Source of the DNA: Bacteroidota bacterium
Lineage (GTDB): Bacteria > Bacteroidota > Bacteroidia > Chitinophagales > Chitinophagaceae
Direction of reading: 5' to 3'
Length of the DNA stretch: 50,277 nt
Assembly (NCBI GenBank): GCA_013288285.1
Contig: JABDCE010000007.1
Location: forward strand, 4,533-54,809
Both the position numbers and the translations under genes were made by a program. The notes under the pieces were generated by a model. The model was given only the letters and a program-made list of their open reading frames with translations, searched no databases and had not been told where the DNA came from. Shown in pieces: positions 34,791 to 43,467 of the stretch. Each line of letters opens with the position of its first letter. Position 1 is the first letter of the stretch.

Positions 34791-34820
34791 TTTGCCTATA
34801 ATACTAATTTCGTATTTTTG
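34791..34820 (+). promoter_or_regulatory. Bacteroidota-type promoter for clpS
   Basis: TTTG (34791-34794), 18 bases, TATTTTTG (34813-34820). It fits the -33/-7 consensus exactly. The clpS ATG begins 5 bases after the -7 box, so transcription would begin at or within a few bases of the start codon. Confidence 0.65.
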
Positions 34821-34824
34821 CAGT

Positions 34825-35127
34825 ATGGACAGTGAAAGAGAACATCTTCCGGGTATACAATGGCAAAGCGAGGAGCACCGGGATACCGACTTGCTGGAAG
34901 CGGAACACCATAACCTGATCGTGTGGAATGATGATGTAAACACATTTGACTGGGTGATAGAATCGCTGGTGGATGTGTGCGGTCATGAGACGATACAAGC
35001 TGAACAGTGCGCGCTGATCATTCATCACAGAGGTAAGTGTGGTGTAAAGAAGGGCACTTTTGAAGACCTGCGCCCGCAGGCTGAAGAACTGATAAACAGG
35101 GGCATACAGGCCACTATTGATTACTGA
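34825..35127 (+). CDS. clpS: ClpS-family adaptor protein
   Basis: 100 residues. The family core LIVWNDDVNTFDWVIESLVD...C is present, with the NDDVNTF loop that makes the N-degron pocket and the later HHRGKCGVKKG (usually HxxGxAxV). ClpS delivers N-end-rule substrates to ClpAP/ClpCP; cytoplasmic. I start at the ATG at 34825 (MDSEREHLPG) because upstream residues read as non-coding and contain the promoter. It ends 3 bases before the stop of the convergent gene at 35131. No clp protease gene is nearby. Confidence 0.9.
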   Translation: MDSEREHLPGIQWQSEEHRDTDLLEAEHHNLIVWNDDVNTFDWVIESLVDVCGHETIQAEQCALIIHHRGKCGVKKGTFEDLRPQAEELINRGIQATIDY

Positions 35128-35130
35128 CAA

Positions 35131-35628
35131 TCAGTGGGACTGCTGGCTTAATAATGTAAAGTCTACCAACGTACCATTTCTGAAAAAGAGGCGAAGGACG
35201 CTATTCTGATAAGCATAGTGCATTTCCTGGGTCATAGTTTTTACGGTCATGTCGTGGGGCAGGCCGAGTAGTTTTACCGCCTGTGAGATGTTTGTAGTAC
35301 CTGATCTCAATTTACCCTGTAAGCGATTATCGAAGGTTGGTTTTTCAACGTATTTGCAACTGAAGGAGTATTTCTCCAATGAGCCTGATTTGTTGTTCCA
35401 GGAGATGACGAGGTCTGTATTGTCGTGCGTATAGTACCAAAGGGTCTTCTTTTTGCTTTCCTCTACCTTGGCCGGTGTGCCGAGGAGAGAAGTGACGTTT
35501 TCCATGGTTGCGGTCTTTGGGGTGAGCGCCATCCAGGAGAGGATGTCATCTGGTGTATGGTCTGTGGCGAAGCAGGGCCTGCACAGGGAAAACAGAAACG
35601 ATAGAGATAAAATCAGCACTTTTTTCAT
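35131..35628 (-). CDS. Secreted protein of unknown function, 165 aa
   Basis: The ATG at 35628 gives the signal peptide MKKVLILSLSFLFSLCRPCFA. The mature part has MALTPKTATMENVTSLLGTP and WYYTHDNTDLVISW, then GTTNISQAVKLLGLPHDMTV. This looks like two SmpA/BLIP-like alpha-beta repeats, in which a short helix ending in LLGxP is followed by strands. If so, it is a small outer-membrane-assembly-like or inhibitor-like periplasmic protein. The family is not firmly recognised. It is the only minus-strand gene in this stretch, convergent with clpS. Confidence 0.75.
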   Translation of the reverse strand: MKKVLILSLSFLFSLCRPCFATDHTPDDILSWMALTPKTATMENVTSLLGTPAKVEESKKKTLWYYTHDNTDLVISWNNKSGSLEKYSFSCKYVEKPTFDNRLQGKLRSGTTNISQAVKLLGLPHDMTVKTMTQEMHYAYQNSVLRLFFRNGTLVDFTLLSQQSH

Positions 35629-35819
35629 ATGCACATTTCTAAGAAAGGGTTAAGTAAATTACACTTTGTATCTTTAGGAACATTCCCTAGAAAACAAAGG
35701 AAAGAAAATCGTGCCAGTTTGTTTGACCGGTAATCTCCCGATGCTTCTCTACATACAAAACGCTTTATAGTTAAATTTAGTATTTATTTTCCAAACGGAG
35801 CCTATATTTTTTGCCATTT

Positions 35820-36152
35820 ATGAAAAAATCACAAAATATTGTTTTGTCTGCGGTGCTGCTGGCGGCGATATCTTCTTGTAGCAGCCATAGTGATGAGTGG
35901 ACGGATGGCAAGGATAGCAACGGACGTACCCATGATACTGCAGTGTACCGCGATGGATCGTATCATTACTACCGCTATTATGGCGGAGGCTGGTACCTGC
36001 TGGGCAGAAACAACATGATCAACAGAGGAATGTATATGCCGGCATCGGGGATGGAAATAGCCAGCCCGGGCTTTGTGCCAAGGGCTGCATCTGGCGGGAT
36101 ACGGACGGGCGGATTTGGCGGATCGGCGGGAGAAGGTGGCGGAGGAGAGTAA
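35820..36152 (+). CDS. YgiB-like lipoprotein with Gly-rich tail, 110 aa
   Basis: Start at the ATG at 35820 (MKKSQNIVLSAVLLAAISSC). Lipobox AISSC with Cys20 as the lipidated residue. A Tyr-rich middle (AVYRDGSYHYYRYYGGGWYLL) and a Gly/Ser tail (GGFGGSAGEGGGGE) follow. In Escherichia coli the pair ygiB (a lipoprotein with a Gly-rich tail) and ygiC (a glutathionylspermidine-synthase-like ligase) are adjacent. The gene 14 bases downstream here is of the YgiC kind, so this is probably a functional counterpart. Sequence identity to YgiB itself cannot be judged by eye. Confidence 0.78.
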   Translation: MKKSQNIVLSAVLLAAISSCSSHSDEWTDGKDSNGRTHDTAVYRDGSYHYYRYYGGGWYLLGRNNMINRGMYMPASGMEIASPGFVPRAASGGIRTGGFGGSAGEGGGGE

Positions 36153-36166
36153 CATAAAACAACACC

Positions 36167-37309
36167 ATGCAACGGCATACAATAACACCAAGAACAGACT
36201 GGGAGCAGAAAGTAAAGGACCAGGGCTTTCTGTTTTACAAAAATGAGTCGTACTACGACGAGACGGCAGCGTATGAGTTCACGGCTGCGGAGGTAGACCT
36301 GATAGAAGCGGCCACTGCTGACATGTTTGACAAATGCTGCGCGGTAGTGGATCATGTGATTAAAAACGAGCTGTGGGATGAATTTTTTATTCCAAAAGAA
36401 TATGCCGACCTGATAAAATGGTCTTGGATTGAAGACATGCCGAGCTTTTATGGGCGGATGGACCTTGCGTATAATGATGGCGACATAAAGCTGCTGGAGT
36501 TTAACGCGGATACGCCGACCTCTCTGCTGGAGGCGAGCGTGATACAATGGTACTGGCTGCAGGACTATGACAGCAGGCTGGACCAGTTTAATTCGATACA
36601 CGAAAAGTTACAGGCGCATATGGGTGTATGTGCGCCGTACCTGTATGCTCCGAGTGTGCTGACCTTTGCCTGCGTTCGTGACCACCTGGAGGACCTGATG
36701 ACGACGAAGTATATGCAGGATGTGGCGGAGCAGGCGGGCCTGCGGACCGATTTTATATACATGGATGAGATAGGTGTGGACGACAAGGGAGAATTTTATA
36801 AAGCCGACGGCACAGCAATAGGTAATATCTTCAAACTGTACCCTTATGAGTGGATGTTTCATGAGGAGTTTGGGAAGTGCCTGCCGGGCAGCCGCATGAG
36901 TACCCTGTGGATAGAACCAGCGTATAAGGCATTATGGAGCAATAAGATGCTGCTGGTATACCTGTATAAACTGTTCCCGGACTGCAAGTACCTGCTGCCG
37001 GCGGAGTACAGTGCGAAGGAAGTAGTGTACCGGCCCGGAGCCTATGTGCAGAAGCCGGTATACTCGAGAGAGGGAGCGAATGTAAAGATTGTAAAGTACG
37101 GCGAGGTGCTGGAGCAGACGGGTGGCGAATATGGAGAGGAGGGTTATGTGGTGCAGGATTATGCAGAGCTACCGGACTTTAACGGTAACAGGCCGGTGAT
37201 AGGCAGCTGGCTGATAGGCGGCGTGCCGGCGGGGATGGGCATCAGGGAATCGAAGGGGCTGATAACAGGTAATATGAGTAAGTTTGTGCCACATTTCTTC
37301 AAGACATAG
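36167..37309 (+). CDS. Glutathionylspermidine synthase-family ATP-grasp ligase (YgiC-like)
   Basis: 380 residues, typical of the single-domain ligase without the amidase half found in E. coli Gss. Landmarks: WSWIEDMPSFYGRMDLAYND, IKLLEFNADTPTSLLEASV, LYPYEWMFHEEFG, EPAYKALWSNKMLL and, near the end, RPVIGSWLIGGVPAGMGIRES. The ATP-grasp fold joins a carboxylate to an amine with ATP. The true substrate of YgiC-type enzymes is unknown. Cytoplasmic. It lies directly after the lipoprotein gene and one base before the OsmC gene, so all three are one transcript. Confidence 0.92.
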   Translation: MQRHTITPRTDWEQKVKDQGFLFYKNESYYDETAAYEFTAAEVDLIEAATADMFDKCCAVVDHVIKNELWDEFFIPKEYADLIKWSWIEDMPSFYGRMDLAYNDGDIKLLEFNADTPTSLLEASVIQWYWLQDYDSRLDQFNSIHEKLQAHMGVCAPYLYAPSVLTFACVRDHLEDLMTTKYMQDVAEQAGLRTDFIYMDEIGVDDKGEFYKADGTAIGNIFKLYPYEWMFHEEFGKCLPGSRMSTLWIEPAYKALWSNKMLLVYLYKLFPDCKYLLPAEYSAKEVVYRPGAYVQKPVYSREGANVKIVKYGEVLEQTGGEYGEEGYVVQDYAELPDFNGNRPVIGSWLIGGVPAGMGIRESKGLITGNMSKFVPHFFKT

Positions 37310-37310
37310 C

Positions 37311-37781
37311 ATGAAAAAGCAACACGATTATTTTGTAACGGTAGAATGGACGGGCAACCGCGGGCACGGCACCACGGGTGCGGCAGACTATGACCGCAAC
37401 CATACCATATCCGTAAACAATAAGGCGGATATACTGGGGTCATCAGATACGCCGTTCAGGGGTGATGGTACGCGGCATAATCCGGAAGATATGCTGCTGT
37501 CGGCATTATCTACGTGCCACATGCTGTGGTACCTGCATCTGTGTGCCGATGCAGGCGTGATAGTGACCGACTATATCGATAAGGCTACGGGCAGTATGGC
37601 GGAAATGCCGGGCGGCGGCGGACATTTTACAGAAGTAGTGCTGCACCCAATAGTAAAAGTAACCGAAGCAGGGATGGTAGGAAAAGCCAACGAACTGCAT
37701 GATGAAGCGCATAAAAAATGCTTTATTGCCAACTCTGTGAACTTTCCGGTGCGGCATGAACCGCAGTGCCTGGTAGGCTAA
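37311..37781 (+). CDS. OsmC/Ohr-family protein
   Basis: 156 residues from the ATG at 37311 (MKKQHDYFVTVEW), one base after the ligase stop. The two family cysteines are visible: one in LLSALSTCHMLWYL and one in EAHKKCFIANSV. The sequence also has GDGTRHNPEDMLLSAL, typical of the family. OsmC-like proteins reduce organic hydroperoxides with the Cys pair; cytoplasmic. Co-transcribed with the YgiC-like ligase. Confidence 0.92.
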   Translation: MKKQHDYFVTVEWTGNRGHGTTGAADYDRNHTISVNNKADILGSSDTPFRGDGTRHNPEDMLLSALSTCHMLWYLHLCADAGVIVTDYIDKATGSMAEMPGGGGHFTEVVLHPIVKVTEAGMVGKANELHDEAHKKCFIANSVNFPVRHEPQCLVG

Positions 37782-37864
37782 GCATCACCCTGATAGCGTG
37801 AATTTGCATATCTGTTTCCGGCTACGGACTTTAGACGCTATTTTTACGACCTTAACATTTTACT

Positions 37865-40039
37865 ATGCGCGCATGCTTATGGCTTTTTACAGCCCTTATT
37901 TTTACACAGACGGTATTTGCCCAGGGAAAGAAACAAATAACACTGGACGACCTGTGGAAGAACAATACATTCCGTGTGAAGGATGTGCCGGGCTTTAATG
38001 CCATGAAGGATGGCCTGCATTATACCCAGATAGACCACGACGGCAAGCGCCAGTACATAAGGGTGTATAACCTGGAGAACGGCCAGCAGTTCAAGACGCT
38101 GTTTGATAATGGAACACAGAAGTATGAGGGTAATGACATAACAGTGGACGGATATACCTTCAGCAAGGACGAACAGAAAATGCTGCTGCTGACCGAGAGC
38201 CAGAATATATACAGGAGGTCGGTGCTGCACAAGGTGTATGTATATGACATAGCCAGCGGAAACATAACGCTGCTGGATACGGAGAAGGTACTGCATGCCA
38301 CGTTCTCGCCTGACGGAGAGCGGGTAGCATTTGTAAAGAGTAATAACCTGTATTACAAAGACCTGCAGAAAGGCAGTGAGGTAAGGGTGACCACTGATGG
38401 TGAAAAGAACAAAATAATAAACGGCAACTGCGACTGGGTGTATGAGGAGGAGTTTTCATTTACGCAGGCATACGATTGGTCGGGGGATGGGCGGCATATA
38501 GCTTACTACCGGTTTGATGAGAGCCAGGTGCCGGAATACACCATAGCGAAATATACAGGGCTTTACCCGGAGCAGTATACTTATAAATACCCCAAGGCGG
38601 GAGAGCGGAACTCTGTGGTGCAGATAAAGATATATGATGTGCAAAAGAAGACTACCATCAAGGCTGACGTGGGTACGGAGACGGACCAGTACATACCACG
38701 CATCAAGTGGACGAATGACCCCGGCCAACTGTGTATATACCGGATGAACCGGCTGCAGAACCACCTGGAGCTGCTGCTGGATGACGCCGCCACCGGTAGC
38801 ATGCAGGGCATATATGTGGAGCAGAACAAATACTACATCAACATAGACGATGAGATCACGTTTTTGCCGGACGGACACTCTATGATCATACGCAGTGAGC
38901 GCGACGGCTATAACCACCTGTATAACTGGGACTGGCTGGCTAACCGCCTGCAGGACCTGACGGAAGGGGACTATGATGTGGACGCACTGGTAGGGATAGA
39001 CAAGGAGCGGAAGCTGGTGTATTATACATCGGTAGAGTCATCGCCGCTGGAGCGGAAGCTATATGCTGTGGACTGGAACGGGAACAATAAAAAGTGCCTG
39101 ACGCCGGAGATGGGGATGCATGGCATCACCCCGTGTGAAGGATTTAACTTTTTCATAGACAGGTATTCGCAGATAAACAAGGTGCCGGTGTATAACCTGA
39201 TCAATGCAAAGGGGGAAAAGATACGTACACTGGAAGACAATAAAGACCTGGAGACTAAGATGAAGGAGTATGCGCTGGGCGATATACACTTCACTAAAAT
39301 AAAGGGTGTGCATGATACGCTGTATGGCTGGATCATCAGGCCGCCGGATTTTGACAAGCATAAAAAGTACCCTGTGCTGATGTACCAGTATAGCGGACCG
39401 GGATCGCAGCAGGTGAACGATAATTTCCCGGCGGGTAACTACTTCTGGCACCAGATGCTGGCAGAGAAAGGGTATATAGTGGTATGCGTGGACGGGACAG
39501 GTACGGGGTTCAGGGGTGAACAATTCAGGAAGGAGACATACCTGCAACTGGGTAAGTATGAAAGTGATGACCAGATAGCGGTGGCGAAGGAACTGGGCAA
39601 ACTGCCGTACGTAGATAAAGACCGCATAGGTATATGGGGCTGGAGCTATGGCGGGTTTATGAGCGCTACCTGCATACTGAAGGGTAATGATGTATTTAAA
39701 GCGGCAATAGCTGTAGCGCCTGTGACCAACTGGCGTTTTTATGATAATATATATACAGAGCGCTATATGCGCACGCCGCAGGAAAATGAAAAAGGGTATG
39801 ATGATAATGCACCGGAAAAAATAGCGACCGGGCTGAAAGGCAACTTCCTGCTGATACATGGCACAGCCGATGATAATGTACACTTCCAGAATTCTGTGAT
39901 GCTGACGACGGCGCTGATAAATGCCAATAAGGAGTTTGAAAGTGAATATTACCCTGACAAGGCACATGGCATATCGGGCGGGAATACGCGGTACCACCTG
40001 TATAACCGGATGACGGAATTCATACTGAAGAACCTGTAA
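37865..40039 (+). CDS. Dipeptidyl-peptidase IV-type S9 serine peptidase
   Basis: 724 residues. Signal peptide MRACLWLFTALIFTQTVFAQ. The N-terminal beta-propeller (to about residue 470) contains the DPP-IV signature CDWVYEEEFSF, whose Glu pair holds the free N-terminus of the substrate. The alpha/beta-hydrolase domain has the nucleophile Ser in IWGWSYGGFMS (codon at 39644-39646), the Asp in HGTADDNVHF and the His in DKAHGISG. Periplasmic enzyme releasing X-Pro (or X-Ala) dipeptides from peptides. Stand-alone gene with an 83-base upstream gap. Confidence 0.95.
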   Translation: MRACLWLFTALIFTQTVFAQGKKQITLDDLWKNNTFRVKDVPGFNAMKDGLHYTQIDHDGKRQYIRVYNLENGQQFKTLFDNGTQKYEGNDITVDGYTFSKDEQKMLLLTESQNIYRRSVLHKVYVYDIASGNITLLDTEKVLHATFSPDGERVAFVKSNNLYYKDLQKGSEVRVTTDGEKNKIINGNCDWVYEEEFSFTQAYDWSGDGRHIAYYRFDESQVPEYTIAKYTGLYPEQYTYKYPKAGERNSVVQIKIYDVQKKTTIKADVGTETDQYIPRIKWTNDPGQLCIYRMNRLQNHLELLLDDAATGSMQGIYVEQNKYYINIDDEITFLPDGHSMIIRSERDGYNHLYNWDWLANRLQDLTEGDYDVDALVGIDKERKLVYYTSVESSPLERKLYAVDWNGNNKKCLTPEMGMHGITPCEGFNFFIDRYSQINKVPVYNLINAKGEKIRTLEDNKDLETKMKEYALGDIHFTKIKGVHDTLYGWIIRPPDFDKHKKYPVLMYQYSGPGSQQVNDNFPAGNYFWHQMLAEKGYIVVCVDGTGTGFRGEQFRKETYLQLGKYESDDQIAVAKELGKLPYVDKDRIGIWGWSYGGFMSATCILKGNDVFKAAIAVAPVTNWRFYDNIYTERYMRTPQENEKGYDDNAPEKIATGLKGNFLLIHGTADDNVHFQNSVMLTTALINANKEFESEYYPDKAHGISGGNTRYHLYNRMTEFILKNL

Positions 40040-40044
40040 GGGCG

Positions 40045-40078
40045 TTTGTCAGATGGTTGGGGGAAAGACGTATCTTTG
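40045..40078 (+). promoter_or_regulatory. Bacteroidota-type promoter for the YihY gene
   Basis: TTTG (40045-40048), 22 bases, TATCTTTG (40071-40078). The -7 box is a perfect TAnnTTTG; the spacing is at the long end. Predicted start near 40086, about 60 bases before the ATG at 40149. Confidence 0.5.
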
Positions 40079-40148
40079 TAAGGCATATTTTAATGAAAAT
40101 ATGGATCGTACAAATACGGGCAAAGTGGCCCGGCTGCATACCTAAGTA

Positions 40149-41078
40149 ATGACCAAGCCTGAAATGAATGTATATAAATTGCCGGGTGTGCGCAACTTCT
40201 TCAAGTGGGCGCATGGCGTGGTCATTCCGGGGGCTAATGGAGCAACGCTGTATGAGGTTGGGAAATTCTTTGTGCGGGAAATAAGAACACTGAAGCTACA
40301 GGAGCGCGCGGCGGCCGTTACCTATAACTTCCTGATGGCGATGCCGCCAACATTCCTGATACTTTTCTCGCTGCTGGGCTACCTGCCGCTGAAGAATGTG
40401 GACAATACTATTTTTACGGTGCTGAAGCTGATAACGCCTAATAAGAACATTTACCAGAGCGTGCATAATGTGTTGGTAGAGTTTATGTCGAAGCAGCATG
40501 GGGGCGTGCTGTCGTATGGTATCATACTGGTGCTTTTCTTCTCTTCCAATGGCGTGATGGGCCTGCTGCGCTGTTTTGATAAAAGCCAGATATATAAACC
40601 CAGAACGGGCGTGAAGCGCAGGTGGACGGCAGTGCGCATAACCCTGATGCTCATTGGTGTGATCATCATCACACTTACTGTGCTGATCATACAGAGCCGG
40701 GACCTGAACCCGTATGTGCTGCATATCTTTCACAATTTTGCGGCGGTGAAAATAATCAGCTCCGTCATCCTTATGGCGCTGGTGTTCATCACTATCTCGC
40801 TGATCTATACCCATGGGCCATCGCTGACACAGAAGTTCAGGTTTGTATCGGCTGGGTCGGTATTTGCTACGGTGCTGTCTATCATCACTACATCGGTATT
40901 TTTCTTCCTGGTAAATAATTTCCTGTATTACAACAAGCTGTATGGCTCCATAGGCACGCTGATCGCGTTCATGGTGTGGGTGTGGCTGAATACCATCATT
41001 ATACTTTTGGGTTACGAACTGAACGTGAGCATATTGCTTGGGAAACTATCAAGAGAAGATATTGATGAAGATGACTAA
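40149..41078 (+). CDS. YihY/BrkB-family inner-membrane protein
   Basis: 309 residues with about six membrane helices. Landmarks: ERAAAVTYNFLMAMPPTFLILFSLLGYLP near the N-terminus, SYGIILVLFFSSNGVMGLLRCF, a helix ILVLIIQSRDL-like at about 190, and YNKLYGSIGTLIAFMVWVW near the end. The family was once called ribonuclease BN by mistake. Its function is unknown and transport has been proposed. The 3' end overlaps the start of the next gene by 14 bases. Confidence 0.92.
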   Translation: MTKPEMNVYKLPGVRNFFKWAHGVVIPGANGATLYEVGKFFVREIRTLKLQERAAAVTYNFLMAMPPTFLILFSLLGYLPLKNVDNTIFTVLKLITPNKNIYQSVHNVLVEFMSKQHGGVLSYGIILVLFFSSNGVMGLLRCFDKSQIYKPRTGVKRRWTAVRITLMLIGVIIITLTVLIIQSRDLNPYVLHIFHNFAAVKIISSVILMALVFITISLIYTHGPSLTQKFRFVSAGSVFATVLSIITTSVFFFLVNNFLYYNKLYGSIGTLIAFMVWVWLNTIIILLGYELNVSILLGKLSREDIDEDD

Positions 41079-42447
41079 ACGGATAGTGTGCGCAGCGGGT
41101 ATGCTATCTGTGCTGCTGTATGCGGCGTGTGCTGACAAAGACAGTATACCCGCAACCGTGACATTTACCGAGCATGTAGCCCCCATACTGTATAGCAACT
41201 GCACGATCTGCCACAGGCCGGGCGGTGCAGCACATTTTGCGCTGGTGACGTATGAAGACGCCCGAAAAAATGCCGGTGCCTGCGCCTATGTGACCCGCGA
41301 ACGAATGATGCCGCCATGGCCTGCCGACCCGGGATATACCGAATTTGTGGGGCAGCGGCTGCTGAGCCAGCGCGATATAAACATACTTGATAAGTGGGCC
41401 AAAGAAGGATCGCCGGAAGGCCCGAAAGACAAGCTGCCTAAACTGCCTGTTTACCCGGCTGGGTCTATGGTAGGCACTCCAGACCTGCGGATAGCAGTAC
41501 AACCTTACTTCCTGCCGAAGAACAGCTATGATAAGTTTTTGCTGGTGAAGGTGCCGTATGAGCTACCTGCCGATACATTTGCCGCGCTCATAGAATTTGT
41601 GCCGGGGAATAAAAACATGGTACACCATGTGAACGGCGACCTGGTGAAGTACGAGTTTGATAAGAAGAAAGATGTATTTGCGGGTGAGCGCGTGGTGAAT
41701 ATGGCATTGGACACAGCGACCATTGTGCAGGCATACGTGCGGCTGGGGCTGCCTAATGATGATGGCTCGTACCCTGTATTGCAGAAATCGGTGGTGAATT
41801 TTTTGCCGGGGGCAAGCGGGCAGAAGTACCCGGAGGGAATAGGTGGGTATACGCTGCCGCGTAAGGGAGCCTTTCTGCTGAACGACCTGCACTATGGATT
41901 TACGAATAAGGACGATGTAATGGACAGCTCGTACATCAATATCTTCTTTGCGAAAGGCCCGCCCAACAGGCCGGTACGAGAATTCCAGATAGGGACACTG
42001 AGCTCCTTTGGTAATGCGCCGGTATTGCCCGACCTCATTATACAGCCGAACACGATAAAAAATGTATACAGCCGGTATGTGCTGCCGGATGATATCTCTA
42101 TACTCACGGTGAACCCGCATATGCACCTGCTGGGCAAGAGCTTTAAGGCCTATGCGGTGCAGCCCAATGGGGATACGATAAAGCTGATCTCCATACCCCG
42201 CTGGGATTTCAACTGGCAGTATTTCTATACCTTTAAAAAGATGGTGAAGGTACCGAAGGGCAGCGCCATAATAGCGGAGGGTGTATATGATAATACCCGG
42301 CAGAACCTGAATAACCCCAACAGCCCGCCAAAACTAGTGCGGGATAATAATGGCAGCATGAAGGCGACCGATGAGATGTTCCAGTTTATAGTTACCTACC
42401 TGCCTTACCAGGCGGGGGATGAAAATGTGTCTCTTGAAAATAAGTAG
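41065..42447 (+). CDS. Lipoprotein with cytochrome-c motif and copper-monooxygenase-like fold, 460 aa
   Basis: Start at the ATG at 41065 (MKMTKRIVCAAGMLSVLLY), giving a lipobox AAC at about residue 23. A haem c site CTICH lies near residue 48, with a possible Met ligand in RERMMPPWPAD. The C-terminal two-thirds resemble type II copper, ascorbate-dependent monooxygenases: NMVHHVNG, LNDLHYGF and NPHMHLLGKSF are candidate His copper ligands. Predicted role: periplasmic redox lipoprotein; the substrate is unknown. Known relatives in Bacteroidota and Planctomycetes have the same haem-plus-copper layout. It overlaps the YihY gene by 14 bases, so translation is probably coupled. Confidence 0.87.
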   Translation: MKMTKRIVCAAGMLSVLLYAACADKDSIPATVTFTEHVAPILYSNCTICHRPGGAAHFALVTYEDARKNAGACAYVTRERMMPPWPADPGYTEFVGQRLLSQRDINILDKWAKEGSPEGPKDKLPKLPVYPAGSMVGTPDLRIAVQPYFLPKNSYDKFLLVKVPYELPADTFAALIEFVPGNKNMVHHVNGDLVKYEFDKKKDVFAGERVVNMALDTATIVQAYVRLGLPNDDGSYPVLQKSVVNFLPGASGQKYPEGIGGYTLPRKGAFLLNDLHYGFTNKDDVMDSSYINIFFAKGPPNRPVREFQIGTLSSFGNAPVLPDLIIQPNTIKNVYSRYVLPDDISILTVNPHMHLLGKSFKAYAVQPNGDTIKLISIPRWDFNWQYFYTFKKMVKVPKGSAIIAEGVYDNTRQNLNNPNSPPKLVRDNNGSMKATDEMFQFIVTYLPYQAGDENVSLENK

Positions 42448-42481
42448 CGACTCAATAGTGTTTTAGTTTGAGATTTAATTA

Positions 42482-42739
42482 TTATTCCATTCTCATTAAT
42501 TCAATAGCTCTATTATATTCTAAAGCCAATAATGCCGAGTTGATGAATTCCCAAATTATTGGGTCGTTTTTTTGAAGTTGAAAAATTAATTGATGTACTC
42601 CCATTCTCTGAACATCGACTGTTTTTATTGTTTCACATAAATCCAAATTAACAGGTTGATCATTTATCGGAAGTCCATTATTAGGTAATGCAGGATTTAC
42701 GCTTGCTCCATGATATTCGCAAAATATCCAGTTTGCCAT
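42482..42739 (-). CDS. Small ORFan, 85 aa
   Basis: MANWIFCEYHGASVNPALPN at the start and FINSALLALEYNRAIELMRME at the end; no signal peptide or known motif. DNA is clearly more AT-rich than the genes on either side. The ATG lies after an A/T-rich leader without a ribosome-binding site, as is normal here. Minus strand, opposite to all nearby genes. The reading frame is plausible, but no family supports it. Confidence 0.5.
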   Translation of the reverse strand: MANWIFCEYHGASVNPALPNNGLPINDQPVNLDLCETIKTVDVQRMGVHQLIFQLQKNDPIIWEFINSALLALEYNRAIELMRME

Positions 42740-43040
42740 GATTTTTTATTACTTTTTTGTGAATACTAAATATACAACAAAAAGAATTCAACGGTTCTCT
42801 TTTTTGGGAGTTCATTGGCGTTAAGTTTACAATATCTTGTATTGTAGTTAGTTTAAGATCTAAGTTTTGCTCCCATTGGTTGTTTATCTAATCGGCGGTA
42901 TAGAAGTTGCAACTTGCCACCTCCGATTTATTTAATTAAAAATTGTTATTTAATATGTTTTTTTAATGCCATTTTGTTAATTTGCGGAACTGCAGTTTTG
43001 TGCTGTGTTTATTTAATCAAAAAATAACTACTATTGCATT
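42740..43040. other. AT-rich 301-base spacer
   Basis: No gene, hairpin or clear promoter was found. It divides the divergent ORFans at 42482-42739 and 43041-43463, and it is the start of the low-GC patch. Confidence 0.5.
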
Positions 43041-43463
43041 ATGAACAACGAAGCGAACCAACCAGCGTATATATTAATAGAGCCGAAAGATAATAGAACG
43101 GAAGTTGAGTGGCAATATAGCATTGTGTACAGAAAGCAAGGCGGAAAATTTTCGTGCTACATACCTTCATTCAATATATACTTTTCAGCAAAAGACGAAG
43201 CTGTAATGGACAAAAAATCTGAAGCATTGACGAAGATGTATTTAGATCATTTTGTATTGCATTCGAAAGGCGGCTTCAAAGCACTGGCGATGCAATTGCA
43301 TAAGTTGGGCTTTAAGGCGAAGGACGATGCACTTGTATTGAAGCGGATATTAAAGGATCAGAAAATTGTAAAAACAAAATTCAATGCAACATCGTCTCTA
43401 ACTCCTGAGGGGTTTAATGAATCCAAGTCAATTCATCACCAAATGGAGTTTGAAGCCGCATAA
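43041..43463 (+). CDS. ORFan with a possible HicB-like start, 140 aa
   Basis: The segment EWQYSIVYRKQGGKFSCYIPSF... followed by SEALTKMYLDHF loosely resembles the beta-beta-beta-alpha start of HicB/UPF0150 proteins (a Y-x-V-x...F...G strand pattern, then a helix). The C-terminal half (GFKALAMQLHKLGFKAKDDA) is helical and basic and could bind DNA or a partner. No signal peptide. It is followed at once by the acidic 110-residue gene, a layout that fits a paired system such as a toxin-antitoxin, but neither protein is a confident member of a known pair. Confidence 0.55.
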   Translation: MNNEANQPAYILIEPKDNRTEVEWQYSIVYRKQGGKFSCYIPSFNIYFSAKDEAVMDKKSEALTKMYLDHFVLHSKGGFKALAMQLHKLGFKAKDDALVLKRILKDQKIVKTKFNATSSLTPEGFNESKSIHHQMEFEAA

Positions 43464-43467
43464 TAAC

